A stretch of DNA of 53,026 nt from an uncultured Pelagibacteraceae bacterium (lineage in GTDB: Bacteria > Pseudomonadota > Alphaproteobacteria > Pelagibacterales > Pelagibacteraceae): contig CACECY010000004.1 in NCBI GenBank assembly GCA_902558205.1, positions 1 through 53,026 of the forward strand, given 5' to 3'. A model generated the notes under the pieces. The model had not been told where the DNA came from and ran no database searches. It saw nothing but the letters and a program-made list of their open reading frames with translations. The translations under genes and the position numbers were made by a program. Positions 45,574 to 53,026 of this stretch are shown here, in pieces. Positions within the stretch are counted from its first letter, which is position 1, and each line of letters starts with the position of its first letter.

Positions 45574-46646
45574 TACAATTTTACTCCAGCTCCTTTAAGA
45601 AATGCTGCACCTTCATCTAATTGCCATCTTGGTTTAGCTGGAAAATCTAAATCATCAAATCGTTTCATCTTAAATTTTTCAAGACCTACCAATGCAATCA
45701 TAGCACCATTATCTCCACATAAGTTTATTGGTGGAAAAATATTTTCATAATTATTTTCATTACAAAGATCAATAAGCATAGATCTAATTTTTTTATTTGC
45801 AGCAACACCACCTGCAACTACAAAGAATTTTTTGTTTGGATTAGTATTTTTTTCATACTCAGTGAACGCATTCTTAGTTTTTTTGTACATGATATTTAAA
45901 ATTGTTTTTTGAAAAGAAGCAGCAATATCAAATTTGTCTTGTTCATTTTTAATATTTTTACTAACTTTTAATACCGCAGTTTTTAATCCAGCAAAAGAAA
46001 GATTACAGCCACCTTTGTTAAAAATTGGCATTGGCAATTTATATTTATTTGGATTTCCTCTTTCAGCCAAAATTTCAATTTGTGGACCTCCTGGAAACTC
46101 TACTCCTAATAACTTAGCTGTTTTATCAAATGCTTCACCAAGAGCATCATCGATCGTAGTTCCCAATCTTTTATAATTTCCAATCCCATTAACTGACAAG
46201 TATTGAGAATGTCCTCCAGAAATTAATAATAATAAATAGGGGTAATCAAGTTTTGAGTTTAATTTAGGGCTTAACGCATGACCCTCCAAATGGTTAACAG
46301 AAATAAAAGGAATGTTCATTGCTGATGCAAATGATTTTCCAAAACTGAGACCTACAGATAAACAAACAATCAATCCCGGACCCGCAGTAGAGGCTACGGC
46401 ATCAATTTGCTCTATTTTTAAACCACTTTCATTAATTGCTTTTTTTACGATTATATCAATCTTTTCAATATGCGCTCTCGCTGCAAGTTCGGGCACAACA
46501 CCACCAAATTCTTTATGCACCTCAACTTGACTAGAGACAATATTTGATAAAATTATTGGTATTCCTTGCTCATTTTCAGTTACTATTGAGGCTGCTGTTT
46601 CATCACAGCTAGATTCAATTCCAAGAATTATTGGCTTTTTGCTCAT
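45573..46646 (-). CDS. tsaD: tRNA N6-adenosine threonylcarbamoyltransferase TsaD
   Basis: 357 residues, ASKHA fold. GIESSCDETAAS, the metal-binding HLEGH (H119, H123), LISGGHSQ, IDDALGEAFDKTAKLLG and AGGVAANKKIR are present. TsaD transfers threonylcarbamoyl to A37 of tRNAs reading ANN codons. It diverges from hemC across a 39-base spacer. The YDE-type EVE gene follows in the same transcript. Confidence 0.97.
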   Translation of the reverse strand: MSKKPIILGIESSCDETAASIVTENEQGIPIILSNIVSSQVEVHKEFGGVVPELAARAHIEKIDIIVKKAINESGLKIEQIDAVASTAGPGLIVCLSVGLSFGKSFASAMNIPFISVNHLEGHALSPKLNSKLDYPYLLLLISGGHSQYLSVNGIGNYKRLGTTIDDALGEAFDKTAKLLGVEFPGGPQIEILAERGNPNKYKLPMPIFNKGGCNLSFAGLKTAVLKVSKNIKNEQDKFDIAASFQKTILNIMYKKTKNAFTEYEKNTNPNKKFFVVAGGVAANKKIRSMLIDLCNENNYENIFPPINLCGDNGAMIALVGLEKFKMKRFDDLDFPAKPRWQLDEGAAFLKGAGVKL

Positions 46647-46685
46647 TCAAATAGGTTCTATTAATAGTACAATCTCTTTACAAGT

Positions 46686-47606
46686 ATGAAAAAAGAAAAA
46701 ATTATAATTGGTTCCAGAGGCAGTAAATTAGCATTAATTTATGCTCAAAATGTAAAAAATAAAATTTTAGAAAATTCAGACTTACAAGAGGATCAAATAA
46801 TAATCAAATCTATAGTTACAGAAGGTGATCAAGCTCAAAATAAAAGACTTTCAGAAATAGGTGGCAAAGGGTTATTTTCAAAGAATATTGAAAAAGAACT
46901 TTTAGATGAAAATATAGATATTGCAGTGCATGCTCTTAAAGATATGCCAGCTATTGAAACAAAGGGCTTGTTATCAAATTTTTTTTTAAAACGTAATGAC
47001 CCCAGAGAAATTTTGATAAGTAGAGATAATAATAAACTTCAAGATTTAAAAACTGAGTCAGTAATAGGCACTTCCTCGTTTAGAAGAGAGTTTCAAATAA
47101 AAAGATTAAAAAAAGATATAGTATGTAAATTGATAAGAGGAAATGTTGATACCAGATTAAAAAAACTTAAAGAGGGATCTTATGATGCAATAATTCTTTC
47201 AATGGCAGGCATAAAATCTCTAGAATTAGAAAAAGAAATAACTCAAATTTTTTTGATAAATGAAATTATTCCAAGCGTAGGACAGGGTATAATTTGTGCT
47301 CAGTGTAAAGAGCATAATTCAAAAATTATTGAATTGTTGAATAGGATTATTGATCATCAAACGTTTCAATGTGCTGTTGCAGAAAGGGATGTATTAAAAA
47401 TTTTAGAGGGCGATTGCGAAACAGCAGTAGGAGCTCACGCAACATTGGGAGTTAATGAAATTACACTTGAAGCAGAGTTATTTTCATTAGACGGTTCAAA
47501 AAGATTTTATGAAAAAAAGACAAGAAAAATAAATGAATTTGATAAAATAGGTTTGGAGATTGGTGGAATTTTAAAAAATAAATCGAAAGGGACTTATAAA
47601 AAATAA
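46686..47606 (+). CDS. hemC: Hydroxymethylbilane synthase (porphobilinogen deaminase)
   Basis: 306 residues. IIGSRGSKLALIYAQ, VTEGDQ, HALKDMP (abbreviated) and the dipyrromethane-cofactor cysteine C244 in LEGDCETAVGAHA. It joins four porphobilinogen molecules. One base separates it from hemD. With hemE, hemH and hemJ about 30 kb away, the window covers most late haem steps except hemF/N and hemB. Confidence 0.96.
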   Translation: MKKEKIIIGSRGSKLALIYAQNVKNKILENSDLQEDQIIIKSIVTEGDQAQNKRLSEIGGKGLFSKNIEKELLDENIDIAVHALKDMPAIETKGLLSNFFLKRNDPREILISRDNNKLQDLKTESVIGTSSFRREFQIKRLKKDIVCKLIRGNVDTRLKKLKEGSYDAIILSMAGIKSLELEKEITQIFLINEIIPSVGQGIICAQCKEHNSKIIELLNRIIDHQTFQCAVAERDVLKILEGDCETAVGAHATLGVNEITLEAELFSLDGSKRFYEKKTRKINEFDKIGLEIGGILKNKSKGTYKK

Positions 47607-47607
47607 A

Positions 47608-48306
47608 ATGCACTTACTTTTAACAAGACAACTTGACGATTGTTTGGATTTAATAGTTCGATTTAAAGAGCTTGGACATGTTGTTTCTCATTTACCATTA
47701 TTAAATATTGAAAAAGTTGAATATAATCAAAAATCTTTTGAAGACTGCAAAGGCATTATCTTTACAAGTGCAAATGCAATTAAATTCTTAGATACGAAAG
47801 AAATAAACAAAAATATTAAATGTTTTTGTGTGGGATTAGCTACTGAAAAAAAAGCAAAAAGTGTAGGTTTTCAAAACATAATTGTTGCAGAGGGGAATGT
47901 TAGAAATTTAAAGGAATTAATATTACAAAATTTTAATCCTGCTGATGGAAATATAATTTATGTAAGTGGTGAAATTATATCATCAGAATTAGATCGCCAA
48001 TTAATTAATGACGGATATTCTGTGAAAAGATTAATTAATTATAGAACAAATCATAATAAAAATTTTGAAAATAAATTTGTTGAAAAATTAAAAAAAAATA
48101 TTCCCGATATTGTTTATATATATTCTTATAATAGTGCACTTAGCTTCTTAAATTTTATTAAAAATGAAAGAACAGAGAGCTTTTGGATGAATACCAATTT
48201 AATGTGTATGGGTGAAAAAACCTCATCAATATTGAATGAAATTAAGTGGAAAAAAATATTTCTTTTTAATCCTGGAGAAGAAGAGTTTTTGTTATATAAA
48301 ATTTGA
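47608..48306 (+). CDS. hemD: Uroporphyrinogen-III synthase
   Basis: 232 residues. LLTRQLDDCLDLIVRFKELGH at the N-terminus, IIFTSANAIKFL (the conserved TSANA) and VYIYSYNSALSFLNFI in the second half are HemD features. The family is poorly conserved; context after hemC makes this firm. It cyclises hydroxymethylbilane with inversion of ring D. Its stop overlaps the mscS start by four bases. Confidence 0.9.
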   Translation: MHLLLTRQLDDCLDLIVRFKELGHVVSHLPLLNIEKVEYNQKSFEDCKGIIFTSANAIKFLDTKEINKNIKCFCVGLATEKKAKSVGFQNIIVAEGNVRNLKELILQNFNPADGNIIYVSGEIISSELDRQLINDGYSVKRLINYRTNHNKNFENKFVEKLKKNIPDIVYIYSYNSALSFLNFIKNERTESFWMNTNLMCMGEKTSSILNEIKWKKIFLFNPGEEEFLLYKI

Positions 48307-49394
48307 TTATGGAATTAATAAATAATTTTTCTGAAATATTTTTATCAGTATGGAATAAGGGCATCTTAGGAGTTGATATATTTCAAATATTGATAGGAAT
48401 AGGAATTTTTTTAATATTCTTAATTTTTAGAGGTTTGATAAGTAAATTGATTATTAAAAAATTAGAAATTATTTCAAAAAGAACCACAAACAAATTAGAT
48501 GATACATTTGTTCAATCTCTTACGGGACCTGCAAGATTTTTACCAATAGTTTTAGGTTTTTTCATTGCAAGCTATTATATGACTTTTTCTACTGAGAGTA
48601 GAGAAGTAGTAGATACAATTAACAGAACTTTAATAACTATTTTAATTTTTTGGGTAATCCATCAGCTCATTGAACCTGTTTCGTATATTTTAAGTGGATT
48701 AGATAAAATTTTAACAAGAGAACTTATTGGGTGGATAATTAAGTCACTTAAAATTTTAATTTTTATTTTAGGTCTAGCAGCGGTGTTGGAATTATGGGGA
48801 ATTAAAATAGGTCCAATAATAGCCGGTCTTGGTTTGTTTGGTGTTGCCGTTGCACTTGGTGCGCAGGATTTATTTAAGAATTTAATTTCTGGAATTTTAG
48901 TTTTAGTGGAGAAGAGATTTAAAATTGGTGATTGGATTTCTGTTGATGGCATTATAGAGGGTATTGTTGAGAAAATTGGTTTTAGGTCAACAACTATTAG
49001 AAAATTTGATAAATCACTTGCTATAATTCCAAATTTTCAATTTGCCGAAAATGCTGTTGTTAATGTTAGTGAAACTTCCAATTGGTTAATTAGTTGGATC
49101 ATAACACTTCAATATGACACCACGGTTAAACAATTAAGAGTAATTAGAGATCAAATTGAAAATCATATTAATACAAGTGAAGATTATAATACCTCAATTG
49201 GAGTAGCGGTGAGAATTGATAAATTTTCAGATAGTTCAATAGATATGTATGTGAGATGTTTTACTAAATCTGACAGCTGGAATAATTGGCTAAATGTCAA
49301 AGAAAATTTAGCAATTGCAATTAAAGAAATTGTTGAAAAAAATGGAGCAGCTTTTGCTTTTCCAAGTCAGTCTATTTACGTCGAAAAGAAATGA
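48303..49394 (+). CDS. MscS family mechanosensitive channel
   Basis: 363 residues. Membrane helices at about 25-45, 70-90, 105-125 and 145-170, then the MscS pore and beta domain: GLGLFGVAVALGAQDLFKNLISGI (shortened), GDWISVDGIIEGIVEKIGFRST. The C-terminal alpha-beta domain ends at residue 363. It would relieve turgor on osmotic downshift. ATG at 48309 is an alternative start two codons later (MIM...). It overlaps hemD by four bases and yggT by four bases. Confidence 0.93.
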   Translation: MIMELINNFSEIFLSVWNKGILGVDIFQILIGIGIFLIFLIFRGLISKLIIKKLEIISKRTTNKLDDTFVQSLTGPARFLPIVLGFFIASYYMTFSTESREVVDTINRTLITILIFWVIHQLIEPVSYILSGLDKILTRELIGWIIKSLKILIFILGLAAVLELWGIKIGPIIAGLGLFGVAVALGAQDLFKNLISGILVLVEKRFKIGDWISVDGIIEGIVEKIGFRSTTIRKFDKSLAIIPNFQFAENAVVNVSETSNWLISWIITLQYDTTVKQLRVIRDQIENHINTSEDYNTSIGVAVRIDKFSDSSIDMYVRCFTKSDSWNNWLNVKENLAIAIKEIVEKNGAAFAFPSQSIYVEKK

Positions 49395-49681
49395 TTGCAA
49401 TTTTTTATCTGACATTGCAGATATTAAAACTTTATTCTTATGTTGTAATTGCAAACGTGATTATTAGCTGGCTGGTTGCTTTTAATGTTTTGAACACCCA
49501 TAATAGATTTGTTTATTCAATATTGGAGCTTACATATAGATTAACAGAACCATTTTTAAATAGGATTAGAAGATTTTTACCTAATTTGGGGTCCTTAGAT
49601 ATATCTCCAATTATTCTTCTTTTATTGATTTGGTTTATTGAAATTTGTATGAAAATCTATATTGCTCCATTAATATTTTAA
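49391..49681 (+). CDS. YggT family membrane protein
   Basis: 96 residues. Two hydrophobic segments (about 5-30 and 70-93), with WLVAFNVLN, YRLTEPFLNRIRRFLPNLGSLDISPIILLL (shortened) typical of YggT/Ycf19. The family is linked to membrane protein or septum assembly but is uncharacterised in alphaproteobacteria. Four-base overlap with mscS; six bases before folD. Confidence 0.92.
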   Translation: MIAIFYLTLQILKLYSYVVIANVIISWLVAFNVLNTHNRFVYSILELTYRLTEPFLNRIRRFLPNLGSLDISPIILLLLIWFIEICMKIYIAPLIF

Positions 49682-49686
49682 TTATT

Positions 49687-50532
49687 ATGATTTTAATTGA
49701 TGGTAAAAAAGCTGCTGCGGAATTAAGAGACGAATTAAAAAAAGAAGTTTCTTCATTAAAGGACAAATATAATAAAGTTCCCGGGCTTACAGTAATTTTA
49801 ATTGGCGACTTAACACCCAGTCAAATTTATGTGAGAAATAAAGAAAAATCTGCTAACGAAGTAGGCTTAAAATCTGAGGTAATAAAATATCCAGACTCAG
49901 TAGAGGAAAAAACTGTATTGGATAAAATTCAAGAGCTTAATCAGGACGAAACAGTTTCTGGTATCTTGGTACAATTGCCTCTCCCTAAACATATTGATAA
50001 ACAAAAAGTCATAGAAACCATTGATCCATCAAAAGACGTAGATGGTTTCCATCCAATGAATGTTGGCAACTTATCTTCAGGTTATGAGAGCTCTGTGCCC
50101 TGTACTCCTCTAGGATGTTATTTATTAATAAAAAAAATTGAACCAAATTTAAATGGAAAAAAAGCTGTTATTGTTGGTAGATCAAATTTAAACGGAAAAC
50201 CAATGACGCAACTTCTTTTAAAAGAAAATTGTACTGTAACAATAACTCACTCCAAAACAAAAGATTTAAAAGAGGAGTGTTTAGAGGCAGATATTATTGT
50301 TGCTGCAGTTGGTATTCCGGAACTTATTAAAGGTGATTGGGTAAGAGAGGGGACAATTGTAATTGATGTTGGAATTAATAAAATAGAAAAAGGGATTGTT
50401 GGCGATGTAAATTTTGATGAAGTTTCAAAAGTTGCAAAAGCACTAACTCCAGTTCCTGGTGGTGTTGGACCAATGACGATTGCCTGTTTGTTAAAAAATA
50501 CAATTGATTGTTTTAAAAGATCTCAAAACTAA
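49687..50532 (+). CDS. folD: Methylenetetrahydrofolate dehydrogenase/cyclohydrolase FolD
   Basis: 281 residues from the ATG at 49687 (MILIDGKKAAAEL), the usual FolD start; an upstream in-frame ATG would lie inside yggT. YVRNKEKSANEVGL has the catalytic Lys, VQLPLPKHID and DVDGFHP the folate site, VGRSNLNGKPM the NADP site, and PVPGGVGPMT is the C-terminal signature. It interconverts 5,10-methylene- and 10-formyl-THF, supplying PurH and related steps. Confidence 0.97.
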   Translation: MILIDGKKAAAELRDELKKEVSSLKDKYNKVPGLTVILIGDLTPSQIYVRNKEKSANEVGLKSEVIKYPDSVEEKTVLDKIQELNQDETVSGILVQLPLPKHIDKQKVIETIDPSKDVDGFHPMNVGNLSSGYESSVPCTPLGCYLLIKKIEPNLNGKKAVIVGRSNLNGKPMTQLLLKENCTVTITHSKTKDLKEECLEADIIVAAVGIPELIKGDWVREGTIVIDVGINKIEKGIVGDVNFDEVSKVAKALTPVPGGVGPMTIACLLKNTIDCFKRSQN

Positions 50533-50610
50533 ATAATTTTTTTTTAAGTTTTATTGTCTCAAATAGAAATAACTTCACTAAATCATGCTTATTTTTGATA
50601 ATCTAAGCTA

Positions 50611-50820
50611 ATGAAAAAACCAAAATATCCATACAGAATTGCAATTATTATGCTTCTTTTAACAGCAGTTCCAATCGGAGCTACTCAATTAGGATGGTAT
50701 CTTTATGGTATGCAAGTAGGGTTTGATTATGGAATGATAGCGGGTACTTTTGCTGTTATACTAGCAGCATATTTAATGTATCAAAAAGGCTGGAGAAATG
50801 AAGATGAGGATGAGGATTAG
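50611..50820 (+). CDS. Small membrane protein of unknown function
   Basis: 69 residues, not recognised. Two membrane helices (about 9-30 and 40-58) after a basic start KKPKYPYR; the tail is acidic (NEDEDED). It is preceded by a 78-base spacer with no clear hairpin and lies three bases before the SHOCT gene, probably cotranscribed. Confidence 0.7.
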   Translation: MKKPKYPYRIAIIMLLLTAVPIGATQLGWYLYGMQVGFDYGMIAGTFAVILAAYLMYQKGWRNEDEDED

Positions 50821-50823
50821 AAA

Positions 50824-51096
50824 ATGGAAAAATTGATATTTTTAATTTTGGCAGTGTCTATATTAATTTTTGTTTTATATCTTGGTGCTACAGCGATTAT
50901 GACTGGTTTTAAGGCTAAGGGAAATGCACCAAATAAAGATGAAAGTAGAGATAACTATCCTCAAGATACCAGTGGTAGTTCTGATAGCAACACAAATTTG
51001 AGCGATGAAATTGCAAAGTTAAATGAACTTTTAAAATCTGGAGTTTTAACCCAGGAAGAGTTTGATAAAGCAAAACAGAAATTATTAGATAACTAA
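50824..51096 (+). CDS. Membrane-anchored SHOCT domain protein
   Basis: 90 residues. One N-terminal membrane helix (about 3-25), a polar Ser/Asp/Asn linker, and a C-terminal SHOCT motif, EIAKLNELLKSGVLTQEEFDKAKQKLL (shortened). SHOCT domains mediate oligomerisation; no enzymatic role. It starts three bases after the 69-residue membrane protein and ends four bases into the convergent dehydrogenase. Confidence 0.85.
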   Translation: MEKLIFLILAVSILIFVLYLGATAIMTGFKAKGNAPNKDESRDNYPQDTSGSSDSNTNLSDEIAKLNELLKSGVLTQEEFDKAKQKLLDN

Positions 51097-52154
51097 TTTC
51101 TTTCCATTAACCAAAGACTGCCACTTGCTAAAAAATATATTTTTCCATTTGAAGGATGAATTTGAATATCTCTTATTCTTCCAATTTTATCTTTAAAAAT
51201 AATTTCTTCTTCGATATTGCTAAGATCTTTAAAATTTAATTTCCTTAAAGATTGATCTTTAAGAGATGTAATGAGAGCTTTTCCATTCCATTCTTTGAAC
51301 TCTTTACCATCATAAATAGTAATTGCACTAGTAGCTATTGACGGAACCCAATATTGAATTGCTTTAGTAAAACCAGGTTTCCATTTTGGACCAATTGGAA
51401 TACCAGAATAATTTTTTCCTCCCCAACCTAATATTTTCCATCCATAATTTTCACCTTTCTTTATTTCACCAAACCAATCACCACCTCTAGCACCATGATT
51501 GCTTGCATAAATTTTTTTATCAAATTTAGAATAAGTTAGACCTTGAGGATTACGAACTCCAATTTGGTAAATTTCAGGCAACCAATTATTTTTACCTTGA
51601 AATTTTGGATTATCTTTAGGAATACTTCCATCTAAATTAATCCGTATAATACTACCTGTGTGATTAGTTGGATCTTGTGCTATCATTCCACCACCTCTTT
51701 CACCAATTGAGGCATATAAATGTCCATCCTTAATAGCTAATCTTGAACCAAAGTGGTAACCAGAATTAATATCGGGGCTTGCTTGAAATATGTTTTCAAA
51801 GTCAATATTTTTTTTATTAAATTTACCTTTGACTATTGAGGTATTGGATTTACCAGAACCCCTATTTTCAGAATAAGAAATCCAAAGATATTTATCTTTA
51901 TAAATTACATCTAAGAGACCACCCTGACCATCAACAATAAAATTTATATTATGTTTGATGTCATCGATGTTTCCATTTTCAACATTAACTAATTTAATCT
52001 TCCCGATTTTTTCTGTAATAATTAATTCTTTATCATTTATAAAAGTTGACCCCCAGGGCTCCTCAAGATCTACAATCTTCCTTAACTTAATATCAATTGC
52101 AAATCCATTTTGACTAAAAAGAGATATAAAAAAAAATAAAATTATTTTTTTCAC
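51093..52154 (-). CDS. PQQ-dependent sugar dehydrogenase (glucose/sorbosone dehydrogenase-like, YliI-type)
   Basis: 353 residues from GTG at 52154, chosen because it begins a signal peptide (VKKIILFFFISLFSQNGFA). A longer in-frame reading overlaps the SDR gene and is unlikely. Beta-propeller motifs include LDVIYKDK, GERGGGM, GVRNPQGL, NHGARGGDWFGEIKKGENYGW (shortened). The family oxidises aldoses or sorbosone with PQQ in the periplasm; the substrate here is unknown. It starts one base after the SDR stop and is probably in the same transcript. Confidence 0.87.
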   Translation of the reverse strand: MKKIILFFFISLFSQNGFAIDIKLRKIVDLEEPWGSTFINDKELIITEKIGKIKLVNVENGNIDDIKHNINFIVDGQGGLLDVIYKDKYLWISYSENRGSGKSNTSIVKGKFNKKNIDFENIFQASPDINSGYHFGSRLAIKDGHLYASIGERGGGMIAQDPTNHTGSIIRINLDGSIPKDNPKFQGKNNWLPEIYQIGVRNPQGLTYSKFDKKIYASNHGARGGDWFGEIKKGENYGWKILGWGGKNYSGIPIGPKWKPGFTKAIQYWVPSIATSAITIYDGKEFKEWNGKALITSLKDQSLRKLNFKDLSNIEEEIIFKDKIGRIRDIQIHPSNGKIYFLASGSLWLMERN

Positions 52155-52155
52155 T

Positions 52156-52866
52156 TTATGATAGCTTTGATCTTCCTCCGTCAACTGCAATAATTTGACC
52201 TGTAATCCAAGAACTATCTTCAGTAAGTAGAAATTTTGCAAGAGATGCAGAATCTTTTCCTTCACCTAATCTTTTTAAAGGATGAGCTTTTGCAATCCCT
52301 TCAGCGATAACGGTATTTTTTAACATTGGTTCTGCTATTTTAGATTTTGTTAAGCTTGGTGCTATACAATTTACTCTGATGTTTGGTGCAAATTCAGCTG
52401 CAAGAGAAACTGTTAAGCCCTCAACAGCTGCTTTTGTTGAAGCTATTATTGCATGATTAGTAAATCCTCTTTGAGCAGCAACAGTAGAAAACAACACTAT
52501 TGAACCTTTATTTTTTTTTAAGCTTTCTTGAAATCCCTTAATAGCTTCTACAGCAGAATAAAGATTAAGTTTCATGCATTTTTGAAAGTCTTGTTCATTA
52601 ACCATCCTTAATGGTTTTAAATCAATTGAACCCACGCAATAAGCTAGGCCTTTAATTTCAGAAATATCTGATTTAACTTTTTCAATAAATCCATCCTCTA
52701 AAACATCTGCAACGGTATGTGAACATCCAAGTTTTTCAGAGATAGAACTAAGTTCATTTTCATTTCTTGCAACCAAATGAATATCGTTTCCAGAGTTTTT
52801 TAATTGTTCAGCCAAATTTGATCCAATAGAACCTGTCGCACCAAAAATTATATATTTTTCTGACAT
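52156..52866 (-). CDS. SDR family oxidoreductase lacking the catalytic Tyr
   Basis: 236 residues. Rossmann motif GATGSIG (9-15), LNLYSAVEAIKGF with the conserved Asn (101), STVAA Ser (127), RVNCIAPSLT and the C-terminal GQIIAVDGG. At the YxxxK site the sequence is HAIIASTK: Lys145 is kept but the Tyr position (141) is Ile. Canonical SDR chemistry needs that Tyr, so this belongs to a divergent branch or uses another residue. It starts 28 bases from the divergent photolyase-related gene. Confidence 0.88.
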   Translation of the reverse strand: MSEKYIIFGATGSIGSNLAEQLKNSGNDIHLVARNENELSSISEKLGCSHTVADVLEDGFIEKVKSDISEIKGLAYCVGSIDLKPLRMVNEQDFQKCMKLNLYSAVEAIKGFQESLKKNKGSIVLFSTVAAQRGFTNHAIIASTKAAVEGLTVSLAAEFAPNIRVNCIAPSLTKSKIAEPMLKNTVIAEGIAKAHPLKRLGEGKDSASLAKFLLTEDSSWITGQIIAVDGGRSKLS

Positions 52867-52893
52867 AAAAAATTTTATTAGTTATATTTAACT

Positions 52894-53026
52894 ATGAAGT
52901 TATTTTTTATACTTGGTAATCAATTATTTCCAACAAAATACATAGACCGCTTCAAAAAAGACCACCTATTTTTTATGGCTGAAGATAAGGGTTTATGCAC
53001 CTATGAAAAGCATCACAAACAAAAAA
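52894..53026 (+). CDS. Deoxyribodipyrimidine photolyase-related protein, 3'-truncated by window edge
   Basis: 44 residues are visible: MKLFFILGNQLFP..., FFMAEDKGLCTYEKHHKQK. The LGNQLF (often LGDQL) start, the MAED block (often MEV or MAE) and HHKQK are hallmarks of the cryptochrome/photolyase-related (DPRP) family, some of which repair (6-4) photoproducts. The rest lies beyond the window. Confidence 0.8.
   Translation, partial: MKLFFILGNQLFPTKYIDRFKKDHLFFMAEDKGLCTYEKHHKQK

Noticed and set aside
52155-52265. Longer N-terminus for the PQQ-type dehydrogenase
   Set aside because: It lies over the SDR C-terminus in another frame and would bury the signal peptide that begins at GTG 52154.

Overview
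The window looks like a chromosomal segment of a SAR11-type alphaproteobacterium (Pelagibacterales, Candidatus Pelagibacter-like). It is very AT-rich, most neighbouring genes overlap by a few bases or sit within tens of bases of each other, no stretch of 300 bases lacks a gene, and gene order matches the origin-proximal region of alphaproteobacteria. There are no mobile elements, CRISPR arrays or rRNA genes. One tRNA gene, tRNA-Gly(GCC), is present.

Layout. (1) 1-3.4 kb: the tail of a YkuD-type L,D-transpeptidase, a YggS PLP protein, a divergent ThiE/TenI-like protein, the major porin and a DUF3576 lipoprotein. (2) 3.4-17.7 kb: leuS-lptE-holA on the plus strand run into a long minus-strand block, hemE-hemH-hemJ-rho-mnmE-mnmG-rsmG-parA-parB, interrupted only by a plus-strand sulfotransferase gene. 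A perfect parS site lies inside rsmG. (3) 17.665-17.932 kb: a 268-bp spacer, about 87% AT where counted, between divergent hemE and ppsR. It carries a perfect DnaA-box match and is the best candidate for oriC, because genes point away from it on both sides. (4) 17.9-25.2 kb: ppsR-maf-aroE-coaE-dnaQ, secB-fxsA, tim44-smr, hslVU. (5) 25.2-31 kb: hisBHAF-[acyltransferase]-hisE-hinT-GNAT. (6) 31-40.2 kb: lolA-ftsK, a UbiH-like hydroxylase, a LON-domain protein, tRNA-Gly-phhB, and purH-heparinase-rpe. (7) 40.2-45.1 kb: a two-component sodium:solute symporter, a conserved hypothetical and acetyl-CoA synthetase, probably an acetate or short-acid uptake and activation module. (8) 45.2-53 kb: EVE protein, tsaD, hemCD, mscS, yggT, folD, small membrane proteins, a PQQ-type dehydrogenase, an SDR and the start of a photolyase-related protein.

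How the genes fit together. Much of the window is core information processing and envelope biogenesis: chromosome partitioning (ParABS, FtsK), replication (HolA, DnaQ), tRNA modification (MnmE, MnmG, TsaD), outer-membrane assembly (LptE, LolA), protein quality control (HslUV, SecB) and haem synthesis (HemC, D, E, H, J).

Most notable: hemH is interrupted by a single extra base in a T6 run, eight codons after a start that is coupled to hemE. Other points are the parS site encoding the VSRET motif of RsmG, the putative oriC, a 56-residue Lys/Arg-rich N-terminal tail on acetyl-CoA synthetase, an EF-hand-like loop inside the symporter, and a recurring AATTAA-loop hairpin. I see no clear unknown multigene system; most of the window is conserved alphaproteobacterial core.
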